This document shows, piece after piece, positions 41,401 to 50,611 of a DNA stretch of 64,000 nt; within the stretch, counting starts at the first letter, position 1; each line of letters opens with the position of its first letter. This stretch comes from a virus. Below the pieces are notes generated by a model that saw only the letters and a program-made list of their open reading frames with translations, ran no database searches and was not told the origin of the DNA. The stretch spans positions 1-64,000 of the IMG/VR virus record IMGVR_UViG_3300044641_004408. One strand, given 5' to 3'. The position numbers and the translations under genes are program-made.

Positions 41401-44400
41401 TAGTGGGTTGCCCGTAACATCTTTTACAATTTGAGTCAAAATAGGCACATTACCTACTTTAAATTGCTGGTAAACCTTTAAATACCTATCTCTAACATGT
41501 AATCTCAATACATCACCAAATGTTCTATCATACTCATCAAAATCTTCATAAAAGAACCTATTAGTAGCGTTAATATTTGTATTTGATTGATACGCTTGCC
41601 CAAATCTTATTACTGTTGGAAAATATGTTTGTCTTGCGTTTTCATCAATAACAGATGGTCTGCCATTGCTATTTGTAATTAAATTATAAGAATCATTAAA
41701 ACTTTGCTCAATAATACCAATGGTATTTTCTTTTAAAACTTGAAAATCAAAATTAAATGGCTGAATTATTATATTATTAGAACCTATATTATCATTTGTA
41801 GATGTGGCTACTATCCATACTTTACCTGTTGCAGGCACGCTAAATCTTTTATTAATTGTAAATGTAGTATTTGTGTTTTGAATTATATCATTAACTTCTG
41901 TAGGCAATAATGAAACAGTATATTTTGCAGGAAGCCCAGTAGATTTACAAATTATAGCATATACTGAAAATGTAGAAGTTCCATCTGATGCCATATTAAA
42001 AGAACCTTTTATTGATAGCACTTGTTCAGATGTACTAGATTTGTTATAAAAAAAATAACCTGTACTAGCCCAAATTGGGAATCCCACACCAGTTAAAAAT
42101 GCTTGAGCATTTGGTTGAGTTTGTATTATATACGATAAATTATCCACTGCTGTGTCAAGTGAGATTGGGAATGTTTCACTTCTTGATACAAAAGAACCAG
42201 TAGTGCCAATATCAAATGCGCTAGATGAATAATTAAAATTATCACTATATGGCACTCTTCTAAGTCTATAAAATAAATCACCATTTGTAACAGGTATAAT
42301 AGCTGGTACCCCACTTGGATTTACGCTAGATTGTGTTTGCAGTAAACCCATATGATATCTAGTAGCTGTTCCCGGATTGCCAATACCATATTCTTTACCA
42401 AATTCATAAAAAAATCTTTGACTTGAATCATTATTTGTAGAATAATTATATAATAAAATCTCATAATGCTGATAATCAGGCGTTCCAGTAAAATTAAAAT
42501 TTGCATTTATGTCGTCAATAGGGTATTTTATTTTTAAGAAATTACCCGTTGCTGTATATGTATTATTATCTGGAACTAATGGAGAGGGTAATGTTATGTT
42601 ATATTCAAATGAAGAAACTGTACCTACTATTTCATAATCATACTGTTGAGGTATATAGTTAAATGTATTAGTTACATCATACCTAGCATAGAATCTAATT
42701 CTATCACCTTCTGTATAATTATAAGAAACAACATTTTGAGTTGAACTTATGGATTCATTATAAGCAGCTATATTTCCAATACCAATATAAAAAAATCTTG
42801 AATTATCAACTCCATTAGTAATTCCCGCATAAGCTGACTCACTTACCCAACATAATCTTTTGTTGTATGTAGTATTATTTGATCTTAATACTTGATAATA
42901 TGTAGCATACAATGGTGGTCTATTTAATATAGACAAGTTTATTTCGGGTAATTCAGCAGTCGGTACTCTTTCAATTGTATTAATTGAAGCGCCAATTGAC
43001 GTTTGTGCGCCAATGGTTCTTCCTTGCGCATCAAAATATTGAATTGCATATTGATAACCAGAATCCCAAACATTAGCAAATCTAGTGTTATCCGAATCAT
43101 ATAAAGGTATAGTCTTAAATCCTACAGAGGTCAAAACAAAACCATTTGCATAATTCATAACTAATTTATTACCAACTAATGATACTTGAGTATAACCCTT
43201 TACTACCATTGCATCCGAAATGCCTTGTAAAATTGTACTAACTAAGGAAACACTTGTAAATGTTGAAAAATCCGCACTTAAATTAGTGCCATTTGAAGCG
43301 AATGAATTTATAAAATAAGATCCAGCTGCATTATTTAATGTTACAACTTCTCCATTAACACCATTAGTTCCAGTACCATAAAGATATATACTCATTTGCG
43401 TACCAGAGCCATTATCTGTGCCATTTACTGTAGCAAGTAATAATATACCAGCTTGGTCATAATAAAAACTAGATGAAGCTGAACCTGTATTTTGAGTCAC
43501 ATATAAATTCATTTCTGTTTTATCATAACCTTCAATAATACCAGAATACAATAAAACATTACCATTAGCTAATTCACCCGCATTAGCTCTTTGAGGTACC
43601 CAATCTTGTAATTGTAACGTTTCTGTAACATCTAATTGAGTATAAATTGAATCGTTAAAAAACTTTGCAATAAAGATATCATTATCGCCTATTGGGTTTA
43701 TTAAACTTTCTTTATCAAATGATTCTATTAAAAACCAATCGCTAGTTAAGCCATTTGTTGTTTCTCTAAAACAAAGCTCAATAGCTTTAACATCTGGACC
43801 ACCAGTTGAAAATAATACAGCTATTCTAGCATTATTTGTAGCGGTATTGTCAGTAAGTGTTAATGATGGCTGTTGAGGTAACGGCACAATACTTTTTGAA
43901 CTCCATACAGATTTTTCATTATTATCATAAACATATCTATATGAAAATTGAAATAATTTGTTTCTTAGATTGTTTATTGTAATATCTTCATCATTTTCAT
44001 ATGTAACCTTTGGAGGCATTACTGGAGGAGCTTTTGCAACTAGCAAATATTCTAACTTCCAATTATTTCCATATAAGTTAATTACATTTAAACTTTTTGG
44101 TTGATTATATGCATCATTAAAAAATAAAATATCTCCTTCTATATCTCTATAAAAAATATTTACTGATAAAATTTTATAAGAAGGATTAAAATTTAATATA
44201 TCAATACCATTACTTTGCGTTTTACTTATTAAAACAGGCACTACTGCATTTGTATTTAAGTCATAATACAATATTGTATTAAAACCATTACTATTCCATA
44301 AAAAATAATAAGCTCTATTTCTTACTTTGTCCGAATAAAAACCTATAACTTTATTTGTACCATTAGGTGCTGTATAAGGTATTAATGTATTTCCTTCTAT

Positions 44401-44538
44401 ATTAGAAACTACTTTGTCAGCAGCTGCTCCTTGAGCATCTTTTGTTATATTTAAAGCGTCAATATAGTCATTATTACTAATTCTATAATCAGCATCATCT
44501 AGGTTTAGCTTTCCACTAAAAGGAGTATTTATTATCAT
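38455..44538 (-). CDS. Tail nozzle/stump protein with Thr-linked C-terminal modules
   Basis: Residues about 1-1155 look like the nozzle of short-tailed phages: beta-propeller-like repeats with YYDLNTN, WSSKSIVPLPQQP and YQHYEILLYNY stretches. From about 1160 to 2027 the chain becomes a string of globular modules joined by pure Thr-rich linkers (TTTTTTAAP, TTTTTTAGP). The order is one CDCVEVN-type module (B), three CFNY-type modules (A), then another B, then three different beta modules. Modules A and B have conserved cysteines. This suggests that the tail tip carries several exposed binding or glycan-bearing domains. Protein length may vary, since the linkers are microsatellites at DNA level. 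Confidence 0.75.
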   Translation of the reverse strand: MIINTPFSGKLNLDDADYRISNNDYIDALNITKDAQGAAADKVVSNIEGNTLIPYTAPNGTNKVIGFYSDKVRNRAYYFLWNSNGFNTILYYDLNTNAVVPVLISKTQSNGIDILNFNPSYKILSVNIFYRDIEGDILFFNDAYNQPKSLNVINLYGNNWKLEYLLVAKAPPVMPPKVTYENDEDITINNLRNKLFQFSYRYVYDNNEKSVWSSKSIVPLPQQPSLTLTDNTATNNARIAVLFSTGGPDVKAIELCFRETTNGLTSDWFLIESFDKESLINPIGDNDIFIAKFFNDSIYTQLDVTETLQLQDWVPQRANAGELANGNVLLYSGIIEGYDKTEMNLYVTQNTGSASSSFYYDQAGILLLATVNGTDNGSGTQMSIYLYGTGTNGVNGEVVTLNNAAGSYFINSFASNGTNLSADFSTFTSVSLVSTILQGISDAMVVKGYTQVSLVGNKLVMNYANGFVLTSVGFKTIPLYDSDNTRFANVWDSGYQYAIQYFDAQGRTIGAQTSIGASINTIERVPTAELPEINLSILNRPPLYATYYQVLRSNNTTYNKRLCWVSESAYAGITNGVDNSRFFYIGIGNIAAYNESISSTQNVVSYNYTEGDRIRFYARYDVTNTFNYIPQQYDYEIVGTVSSFEYNITLPSPLVPDNNTYTATGNFLKIKYPIDDINANFNFTGTPDYQHYEILLYNYSTNNDSSQRFFYEFGKEYGIGNPGTATRYHMGLLQTQSSVNPSGVPAIIPVTNGDLFYRLRRVPYSDNFNYSSSAFDIGTTGSFVSRSETFPISLDTAVDNLSYIIQTQPNAQAFLTGVGFPIWASTGYFFYNKSSTSEQVLSIKGSFNMASDGTSTFSVYAIICKSTGLPAKYTVSLLPTEVNDIIQNTNTTFTINKRFSVPATGKVWIVATSTNDNIGSNNIIIQPFNFDFQVLKENTIGIIEQSFNDSYNLITNSNGRPSVIDENARQTYFPTVIRFGQAYQSNTNINATNRFFYEDFDEYDRTFGDVLRLHVRDRYLKVYQQFKVGNVPILTQIVKDVTGNPLQANSNQLINKIQYYAGDYGIGDAATSLAWNNFADYFVDNYRGVVCRLSQNGIEPISILYKTNAFFVDKTAAFRKDLNNGVSDAGVYTGDPCIYGVFDANTNKYIIALEEINRYTPATTTTTTTAAPTTTTTTSAPATTTTTFSPEPCDCVEVNITSVGGDVATLNCYGVNVNYVYATAGIRYICASVVGGLLQASIVSGTGTLTPVGNCKTASCPPTTTTTTTVAPISCFNYFVYADDGTQDRESYDFSYLNCAGVLVNGSRVNKGPGITVCAQEDSVTSDSPYIFANLGSSCSITTTTTAGPTTTTTAGPTTTTTTAPVACFNYTVYADNGTDGRESYDFSYINCSGTTINSSRINRGAALIICAQLDSVTSTSEYIFADIGASCNPTTTTTTAGPTTTTTAGPTTTTTTAAITCFNYTVYADDGTDSRESYPFSYVNCAGTTINNSRVNRGPSIIVCARLDSVTSTSEYIFADIGASCNPTTTTTAAPTTTTTTATPTTTTTVAPTTTTTTFSSDPCNCVEVNFTSVGGEVATFNCYGSNINYVYATGGKKYICAAVVGGLLQVEIVSGTGTITPVGNCKTATCPPPTTTTTTGTPTTTTTVAPTTTTAAPTTTTTVAPTTTTTVAPTTTTTTTIAPTTTTTLPPVTLSVTSGCTGGVGTGTVLANGFSGGTGSFEFIAASSISASDALTKVGNSGTRELLSGATEYTYTSLGNATYYVAIMDFSGNKGVSSGAVVNCVNPTTTTTTLAPTTTTTTLPGIAFARSSNTFGTESSACFTGTGDGGLVYQKGDLGNVPVTGAQLYNSSTTAAGTEYNPPVSGIRFMQFGGSTKYAVFVATTGIMGAVTPCSGVTTTTTAAPTTTTTAAPTTTTTTLGYAFVDITNSTAGTSITNITVNGVQVDGAVFPIVAGDGASASTTQTGASRSIVVSYTNVSNDSVEVVDTSSNLNCGPATSTSRVFSAQVVADGGTLSVTMFDGSC
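39634..39857. repeat. Module B, downstream copy, in the nozzle gene
   Basis: Encodes a Cys-rich module (CNCVEVNF...VGNCKTATC) very similar to that encoded at about 40755-40972. The two copies flank the three tandem A modules. Confidence 0.65.
39961..40727. repeat. Three tandem Cys-module repeats (module A)
   Basis: Three units with start-to-start spacing of about 280 bases encode CFNY..YADDGT..R.SY and a conserved ...SEYIFADIGASC end, separated by Thr-linker DNA. Similarity at DNA level is high, so the copies are recent duplications. Confidence 0.8.
40755..40972. repeat. Module B, upstream copy, in the nozzle gene
   Basis: Encodes CDCVEVNI...GNCKTASC, the partner of the copy at 39634. On the coding strand it precedes the A modules, giving a B-A-A-A-B order. 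Confidence 0.65.
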
Positions 44539-44541
44539 TTT

Positions 44542-45312
44542 TTATGCCTTAACAGTCATTCTTTGAGTGTCTAAATTTTGTTCGTAAGCTTGCATTAAGT
44601 ATAATGGCTTAAATTGAGCATTAGCAATTCTTCTTTGATTATAGAATTCTTGCTTTCTATCTCTCTTGTCACCCAAATTACCTTTTCTTGTACTTGGCAT
44701 ACTAGCTATATCTCTCCAAGCTATAAAAGAAAGTAATGCTTCTCTAAACTGAATTGGTATAGAATATGTTTCTTCTGGATTGCCACTAGATAAATATTCA
44801 ATCATCAAATAAGAGTAATAAAAATACTGGTTTAAAAGAACTACACCATTTGAATCATCAATGTTAAATTGACCTACAAATGGCGAACCACTTGGTAATC
44901 CATAAATATTTTGAAAACCATATCCATCCCAATAATTAAACCATAATGGTAAATCTTGTTGATACCATGTAGCTAAAGTATTATCTTGAGTCAACTCCAA
45001 TCTATCTGGCTGCTGGTCTGCATAATATGTCATTTTGTTATTAAACTTCAATGGGATTATTTCTCCTACTGAATTTAATACACCTATTTTAGTATAGCTA
45101 ATATAATCATTAGGCAATTGTGCCGTATAATTTGTTGTATCAATAGGGATTTTTACTGATCTTATTTTATAAAAAAAGTCTAGTCCTAGTTTTTCCATAC
45201 CCCTTACAGCTATATTGTATAATTTAGCGTATTTGTGTACGGATTGCTCACTTTCATCAATATAATCATTGATTACAGAGTCTATTGTTATATAATTTCT
45301 AACTTGTGACAT
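44542..45312 (-). CDS. Tail ring/adaptor protein, 256 aa
   Basis: A 256-residue protein with a helical first section (NDYIDESEQSVHKYAKLYNIAVRGMEKL) and a beta middle. The middle has YDSVIN-like and LPSGSPFVGQFNID strands and aromatic stretches, as in head-to-tail ring or gatekeeper proteins. It lies between the nozzle and GroES genes. The role as adaptor between portal ring and nozzle follows from order in other podoviruses, not from a specific motif. Confidence 0.55.
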   Translation of the reverse strand: MSQVRNYITIDSVINDYIDESEQSVHKYAKLYNIAVRGMEKLGLDFFYKIRSVKIPIDTTNYTAQLPNDYISYTKIGVLNSVGEIIPLKFNNKMTYYADQQPDRLELTQDNTLATWYQQDLPLWFNYWDGYGFQNIYGLPSGSPFVGQFNIDDSNGVVLLNQYFYYSYLMIEYLSSGNPEETYSIPIQFREALLSFIAWRDIASMPSTRKGNLGDKRDRKQEFYNQRRIANAQFKPLYLMQAYEQNLDTQRMTVKA

Positions 45313-45314
45313 AT

Positions 45315-45587
45315 TTAATTATTTGATGCGTAAGCTAATATATCGTTCTGACGAATTAAGAAAACAAGTTCATTATCTAAAATGATTGGCTCCCCTGCTC
45401 CTTTGATATGGAAAACAATGTCATCTTTTTTAGCTTCCATTTTAATCTTAGCCGTACCTTTTCCTACAGAAATAACTTTTGCCTTGCAATTTCTTTCTCT
45501 GTATCCTTCAGGCAATAATAAACCGCCTTCGGTAACTTCTTCTGGTGCAAATGGCTTTACTAAAACAAAATCTCTAATTGGTTTCAT
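45315..45587 (-). CDS. groES: GroES co-chaperonin
   Basis: The 90-residue protein is a clear Cpn10: KPIRDFVLVKPFAPEEVTEGGLLLPEG contains the beta strand and mobile-loop region (GGLLLPE), then KVISVGKGTAKIK and VFLIRQNDILAYA, the usual C-terminal strand. Length equals that of single-domain GroES. It would work with host GroEL; some phages bring a cap of their own so that a large capsid protein fits the chamber (T4 gp31 is the known precedent). Its place in the head/tail module, 2 bases from the ring gene, supports a morphogenesis role. Confidence 0.92.
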   Translation of the reverse strand: MKPIRDFVLVKPFAPEEVTEGGLLLPEGYRERNCKAKVISVGKGTAKIKMEAKKDDIVFHIKGAGEPIILDNELVFLIRQNDILAYASNN

Positions 45588-45594
45588 ATATTAT

Positions 45595-46221
45595 TTAGTT
45601 GTTGTTATCTACTCCGTCATTACTTGTATCTATTGGTCTTGATCTTTCAAATGCTAATTGAGCTTTGATATATTCAATCATCATTGGAACATAGTCATCT
45701 GGTATAATTAATGTAGATTGTAAATTAGTAGAATCACCTCCACTAATCATTCTTACATTTGCAGTATATTGAGATAACAATATAGATGATTTTACATATA
45801 TATTTTTACCTTCAATCCAATATAATAATTTATTCTGAATTGGTCTAAGACTATCTATATAACCAACTTGATTTATGCTTAATGGTATAGCTGTTTGAGA
45901 AATCTTGCCTTCACCTACAAATTGCAATGTTGCAACACCTTCATTTTTTCCTAATGCAACAGGTATTACTGGCAATGAAATTGAATAAGTTGTAACGTTT
46001 TCATTTAAAACTGGCAACGCTTTAAAAGTAGTGTAAAATGAATTATTTACATAAGCCACACCATCTATTTGAATACTATCTGTATAATTCTTTCTAGCGG
46101 CTAATGCAATAGCATCGTTAAGCCACTGATTAACTTGATTGTATGTAATACTTGAATCATCGGATGGCTGTCCGTTATATATTTGTCTTAATATTCTTTC
46201 TATAAATGCGTATCTAGTCAT
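45595..46221 (-). CDS. Head-tail ring protein, 208 aa
   Basis: A 208-residue protein with a helical N terminus (YAFIERILRQIYNGQPSDDSSITYNQVNQWLNDAI), typical of head-completion or adaptor proteins, and beta strands after. It overlaps the next upstream gene by one base. It belongs to the ring set with the genes at 44542 and 46221; precise equivalent unknown. Confidence 0.6.
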   Translation of the reverse strand: MTRYAFIERILRQIYNGQPSDDSSITYNQVNQWLNDAIALAARKNYTDSIQIDGVAYVNNSFYTTFKALPVLNENVTTYSISLPVIPVALGKNEGVATLQFVGEGKISQTAIPLSINQVGYIDSLRPIQNKLLYWIEGKNIYVKSSILLSQYTANVRMISGGDSTNLQSTLIIPDDYVPMMIEYIKAQLAFERSRPIDTSNDGVDNNN

Positions 46222-46886
46222 TATTGCCCAGTTTGTGTTACTTGATTAGCATATTGCTGTACTTGTCCGTCTTGTAAATTTAAGCCAATTAATTTTAATG
46301 CCCTAGCTATTATTTCTAATAAATCTACATTATCCCAAACAGGCTGAACACTTGTGCCAGAACTATAAACAGGTCTGCCATTAACAGTGGTATAAGCCCA
46401 AACAATTTCAGGTGCATCTTTCACATAAGTTAAAATTGCACTTCCAAGTGTTACAGGATAAAATTGAAATCCAGTAGGCTCTAATAAATAAATAGGATTA
46501 GTTGCAATAGGATCAATTTGGCTATTATAAAAAGAATACAAAGCATCTTGCTGAACGTATCTTACTCTATTAAATGATGATGTTATTACCGTATCCGTTT
46601 GAACATAATCAGCTGGATAAGGTGATTGTCCAGTTGTGCTATTAATAGTTAATGTAGTTTCTACAAGTAATGGTGTTAATCTTTGTCTAATATTTTGATT
46701 TTGGCTATAATTTATTCTAGCCTGTGGTCTGCCATATTGATATTGCTGAAACTCTCCCAACAAGTAATCTTGATATGAAACTTGCGCTTGGTTTATAGTC
46801 AAATTAAATTCAGATGGAGTCAAATAGCCATTTTGCGCCTTATTAACTGCAAACTGACAAATACGATACATATCATTAACATTCAT
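46221..46886 (-). CDS. Head-tail ring/adaptor protein, 221 aa
   Basis: The start (MNVNDMYRICQFAVNKAQNGYLTPSEFNLTINQAQVSYQDYLLG) is a helical adaptor pattern shared by many Bacteroidota phages. A beta middle and a helical end follow. A terminator and a TATATTTG box lie just upstream, so this gene heads the tail operon. Role as first adaptor inferred from gene order. Confidence 0.62.
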   Translation of the reverse strand: MNVNDMYRICQFAVNKAQNGYLTPSEFNLTINQAQVSYQDYLLGEFQQYQYGRPQARINYSQNQNIRQRLTPLLVETTLTINSTTGQSPYPADYVQTDTVITSSFNRVRYVQQDALYSFYNSQIDPIATNPIYLLEPTGFQFYPVTLGSAILTYVKDAPEIVWAYTTVNGRPVYSSGTSVQPVWDNVDLLEIIARALKLIGLNLQDGQVQQYANQVTQTGQ

Positions 46887-46903
46887 TGGAATAAGTTATA
46901 CAA

Positions 46904-46911
46904 CAAATATA
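46904..46911 (-). promoter_or_regulatory. -7 box TATATTTG for the tail operon
   Basis: Minus-strand TATATTTG, 17 bases before the ATG at 46886 and directly after a terminator. Together they separate the head and tail transcription units. Confidence 0.6.
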
Positions 46912-46923
46912 CGAAAAAGTAAT

Positions 46924-46956
46924 AAAAAAACCCCGTAATTTTTAGGTTACAGGGCT
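46924..46956 (-). terminator. Intrinsic terminator of the head operon
   Basis: On the minus strand CCCTGTAA pairs with TTACGGGG across a short AT loop and is followed by TTTTTTT (complement of 46924-46930). It lies just after the gene ending at 46980. Confidence 0.85.
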
Positions 46957-46979
46957 TCTTTTATTTAGAGGGGGAAGAA

Positions 46980-47873
46980 CTACATTAATTTCTTTAATTG
47001 CTCTAAAAACGCCTTACACTCATCTTGAGGATACATGGCATATTCAACTAAATAGCTTTCAGGTCTTTTATCCGATGGTATTTTACAAATAAACCCACCA
47101 TCATTAGCCCAATAAGCAGATCCTTTTTTGCTATTAACATCAATTCTATTGTCTATTAAAGCCTTTTTAATTATAAAAGCTATTTCAACCTCCTTAGAAC
47201 CAGCACTTTCCATAAACTTGTTAGGTTGTGCTTCAGCATACAATTCGTAATCATTTCTTAGTGCTTCATTAGATTTAGGCATACCTAATTCATCTGTGAA
47301 TAAAATACCAAGATAATTACAATGTTTACGCATTTCTTCATCAGTAGCTAAAGAAGCATGTTTAATAGCCTTAACCTTAGCAACTCTCTTTTCTCTTTCT
47401 AATTCAGCTGTTCTTTGAGGATTCCACTGAAAGAAAGTAATTTTTCTAGTCCCTTTTTTGTTTGGATTATCCAAATTTGCATTACAAAGACTTAAAAATT
47501 CAAGTGCTGTCATATCGTAATCGGGAATTCTTAGAACTCTCCTATCAAATATTAAACTCCTTCTATTTTTTTCAACAAAGCTTTTTTCTAAACCTTTTTG
47601 ATCTTCTACCCAAATACTAGGATAACCTGTTAAAAGTCTAATCCTTTCCATCCTTTTTTTCTCTGGATTCCAAACATCATCAATACCTTCCATATGGTAT
47701 TTACCATTTTTTTTGGTATCTGATAATTTGAAAATCTTATAAGTAACTCCTTCATTTGCAACTGAAGCTTCGCTCATCGCAACGGCTGCTTCTTCATGTT
47801 GTCTTACATCAGTAAATTCTCCTTGTTGAGATAAATTAAATTCGGTTATCCCTATTGCCTTTAACTTTGCCAT
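46980..47873 (-). CDS. Head-module protein, 297 aa
   Basis: The frame is open to 47909, but the ATG at 47873 (MAKLKAIGITEF) has the usual AT-rich leader and is preferred. The 297-residue protein is soluble, rich in charged residues, with an alpha/beta pattern. It has few hydrophobic stretches and no recognised motif. It lies between the capsid gene and the tail operon, separated from the capsid gene by a hairpin at 47899-47929. A role as capsid-associated or connector protein is likely by position only. Confidence 0.55.
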   Translation of the reverse strand: MAKLKAIGITEFNLSQQGEFTDVRQHEEAAVAMSEASVANEGVTYKIFKLSDTKKNGKYHMEGIDDVWNPEKKRMERIRLLTGYPSIWVEDQKGLEKSFVEKNRRSLIFDRRVLRIPDYDMTALEFLSLCNANLDNPNKKGTRKITFFQWNPQRTAELEREKRVAKVKAIKHASLATDEEMRKHCNYLGILFTDELGMPKSNEALRNDYELYAEAQPNKFMESAGSKEVEIAFIIKKALIDNRIDVNSKKGSAYWANDGGFICKIPSDKRPESYLVEYAMYPQDECKAFLEQLKKLM

Positions 47874-47898
47874 AAAATGGTTTTTAAATGTTAAAATA

Positions 47899-47929
47899 GG
47901 TAGAGGCAATCAATAAAGTTGCCCCTACC
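47899..47929 (-). terminator. Hairpin after the capsid gene, partial terminator
   Basis: An 11-base stem (47899-47909 with 47919-47929, one A-C mismatch) follows the capsid stop at 47954 and is followed, in the minus direction, by TATTTTAAC. Probably a stabilising 3' hairpin or attenuator that lowers read-through to the next gene. Confidence 0.6.
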
Positions 47930-47953
47930 ATAATAAAAGTTCTAAATAACTAA

Positions 47954-49363
47954 TTAGTTACCTTGAACGATGATGAATTGGTTTGCTGCACAAACACGAG
48001 TACCACGATAAGTGATCATCGCAATTTGATTAGTCATTGTACCATCTGTTGGATTAGGAGATCCACCACCATATTGCCATACACGAATACCGTTACCAAC
48101 TGTTCCACCTTGAGGAGGTTGTTGATACATGATAGTGATGTTCTTGTAAGCTTGAGCAGTTTTTGCATCCTTAGTTTCACCCATTGGATAGATTAAACCG
48201 AAATTACGGAAGTAATCAACGTTTGGAGTTAAACCAGTTGTAACCTCAGTGTTGAATTGAGGATACTTCTTAACAGATAATAAATATCCATCAATAAAGA
48301 TCTCTTGGAAACCATAAGCAACAGAAGCTTCTTTAGACTTCTCGCCTTGTCCATAAACGAAAGCACCAGCTGGGTAAGCAGCAAAGATACCATCAGAGAA
48401 ATCTTGTCTTTGGAAGATATCAGTTAACCATGCAGATTGTTTAGCACAACCATTAACATCCATAATACGAGTAATCTCGTGTAATTTTTGGATATCTAAA
48501 GTACCCGGAGTGTAACCAACAGTTTCACCGTCAGCAACTACTTTAGGGATAATACCTTCAGAACCAGTTGAATTGTTAATTGCAGAGTTATTTTGGATAT
48601 TACCACGCATTAATTTTGCTTCCACATTGTTTTTGAAACGAACAAGAGTCTTATACATACCTTTGTAAGTAAATGCAGTTACGCCATTAGCAGCCATATC
48701 TGGAGATACTGGGAACTCATAATATGTTTCAGCCATTTGCGCTAAGTCAGTGTTAGACCAACCATCACGAATTTCTGTTACATAGTTATCATATCTTTGG
48801 TCTAATTGGATCAAAGGATTGATTGCTTGAGAAGCTTCACCAGCGTCTGCGTCACCACCAAATAATAAAACCTCACCTGCTAACAAGCTAGTTGAACCAG
48901 CAGAAGCAAATCTTTGAGTAGTTTGTTTTGGAGCAACTGTAAAAGTCCATGCATATGCAGTAGAGCTATTAATTGACAAGATAACCCCTTCAATGTTTGA
49001 AGAAGCCACACGCAAAGTTTCACCAACTCTTAAAGGAGTTTGAGTACCATTGTTAAAGTAAGCCTCTTGTCCTAAAGTTAAGGTAATAGTAGCACCAACG
49101 CTAGCAGCAACTGTGCTAGTGTTTGTAACACCCGGCATTAATTTACCGCGGTTTTCAAACCAGAAGTAGTTTAAGTTTTTAACTTCTTCCATGCCGCTAT
49201 GAGCAGCTAACCACCAAGTAAAATCTTCATTGCCATACTTTTGAGTGTATTGCTTGTAATACTGTGGAGTTAATAATTGTAGATCAACCATCAGTTGTCT
49301 ATTCTGGGATTGCAACGAGATTGAACCCGGCTGCAAAATATTTGAGGTAGGTATTCCTGCCAT
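47954..49363 (-). CDS. Major capsid protein (HK97 fold)
   Basis: A 469-residue protein with the regular alternation of helix and beta seen in HK97-fold capsid proteins of Bacteroidota podoviruses. It has a long helical N-terminal stretch, QAINPLIQLDQRYDNYVTEIRDGW and YEFPVSPDMAANG near the middle, and a beta-rich C-terminal half (FIDGYLLSVKKYPQF, ITYRGTRV). Codon use is more GC-rich than that of its neighbours, as expected for an abundant protein. Position after scaffold and portal supports the call. There is no separate protease gene beside it. Confidence 0.85.
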   Translation of the reverse strand: MAGIPTSNILQPGSISLQSQNRQLMVDLQLLTPQYYKQYTQKYGNEDFTWWLAAHSGMEEVKNLNYFWFENRGKLMPGVTNTSTVAASVGATITLTLGQEAYFNNGTQTPLRVGETLRVASSNIEGVILSINSSTAYAWTFTVAPKQTTQRFASAGSTSLLAGEVLLFGGDADAGEASQAINPLIQLDQRYDNYVTEIRDGWSNTDLAQMAETYYEFPVSPDMAANGVTAFTYKGMYKTLVRFKNNVEAKLMRGNIQNNSAINNSTGSEGIIPKVVADGETVGYTPGTLDIQKLHEITRIMDVNGCAKQSAWLTDIFQRQDFSDGIFAAYPAGAFVYGQGEKSKEASVAYGFQEIFIDGYLLSVKKYPQFNTEVTTGLTPNVDYFRNFGLIYPMGETKDAKTAQAYKNITIMYQQPPQGGTVGNGIRVWQYGGGSPNPTDGTMTNQIAMITYRGTRVCAANQFIIVQGN

Positions 49364-49409
49364 AATATTGAATTTATTTTTTTACGCCTCCTCCAAAGGC
49401 AATAACAAG

Positions 49410-50585
49410 TTACGAACTAAATGCCCATTCTGCCATTCTTAGCCTTTCAGCTTCTATGCCATTAAGATCTGGTTTCGCTCCTTGTGGAGTTGGTGTTTGG
49501 TTGATATTAATATTCCCGTTCTTTTTTAAATGAGCCAACAATCTTTGGGATGCAGCTTCATTTGCTATTTTTGAAAAGATTTTTTCACGATTTTCAAGCA
49601 AATATTTATCTGCCATTATTTGTTGAACATTTGGCTTCCCTTCCTTGTTAAACCATCTATTCTCAAAATATAAATCTGTATCAAAATCCTCCAAATCATT
49701 CTTCATTGCCAATCTTTCTTCTTCAGCTACATTAAATGAAATCGGTATTTCAACATCCTCGTCTTTTACCGAAACATTAAATCCATTGAAGGACTGGAAG
49801 TCAGAATCTAAAGTTTTTTCATAAATTGATCTAGCTTCTTGCATTATCTCAAATTCTGCTTGAGATTCAGCCTCTCTGCCACTTTCATTATAAATATCTG
49901 GCAAAGTTATTTCGCTTCTTAATTTTTCAATTTCTGGCTTTAAAACTTTTGCCTCAATCATCAATCTTCTTTCAGTGTAATCAACTTGTGATTGCCATTG
50001 ACTTACTTTTGCAGCATAATCATCATCTGATTCATCATAACCTTGTTCAGGTTTTAAAGGTACGAAAAATTGATCATAAAACAAAAGGTCAACATCTTCG
50101 TTTGATAAACTACTATGTTTATTTTTAATATTTGTTTTTACAATCTCGGCAGCAATTTCATAATTTAATTCTGAATTTATTAATTTTTCTAACTTTTTTT
50201 GTTGATTTAAAACTTCATAAACATCATCTGCTTTTCCCTCTTTAATAGCATCAAACAATGTTTTGCTTACATCATCTTTAAATTGAAATTGAGTATTTCT
50301 TTCGTTTTCTTCAATTAATCTAGAAAATGCTTCTTCAGCTTCATCTACAGTATCAAATCCAAATCTTTCTTTTATAAAAGAATTTGGATCAAAAACTGAA
50401 GGTTGACTAACTAAATTTTGATCTTCTTGATTAACTTGAGCCGATTGTTGTTCATTATTAGGCTCATTTGTTGCAGTAGGGGCTACTTCTACTTGCTGTT
50501 GCACTTGTGGTGCATTTTCATCCGAAAACGGATTGTAACCTTCTGCTAGCGTAATTGGCGCTGACATGTCTGTATTCTCTGGCAT
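49410..50585 (-). CDS. Scaffold protein
   Basis: A 391-residue acidic, helical protein with a Gln/Pro/Glu-rich N-terminal stretch (VQQQVEVAPTATNEPNNEQQSAQ) and a long coiled-coil-like middle. It has no enzymatic motif. It lies between portal and capsid genes, the usual place of scaffolding proteins, and its composition is typical of one. The last 10 residues (AERLRMAEWAFSS) could be the capsid-binding helix. Assigned on position and composition. Confidence 0.7.
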   Translation of the reverse strand: MPENTDMSAPITLAEGYNPFSDENAPQVQQQVEVAPTATNEPNNEQQSAQVNQEDQNLVSQPSVFDPNSFIKERFGFDTVDEAEEAFSRLIEENERNTQFQFKDDVSKTLFDAIKEGKADDVYEVLNQQKKLEKLINSELNYEIAAEIVKTNIKNKHSSLSNEDVDLLFYDQFFVPLKPEQGYDESDDDYAAKVSQWQSQVDYTERRLMIEAKVLKPEIEKLRSEITLPDIYNESGREAESQAEFEIMQEARSIYEKTLDSDFQSFNGFNVSVKDEDVEIPISFNVAEEERLAMKNDLEDFDTDLYFENRWFNKEGKPNVQQIMADKYLLENREKIFSKIANEAASQRLLAHLKKNGNININQTPTPQGAKPDLNGIEAERLRMAEWAFSS

Positions 50586-50611
50586 AAATGCTGATTTGGT
50601 TTCTATTTTTT

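Noticed and set aside
49393-49401. Possible promoter TGCCTTTG before the capsid gene
   Set aside because: One mismatch in the invariant TA and 30 bases from the start codon, outside the 14-18 base spacing of the other boxes.
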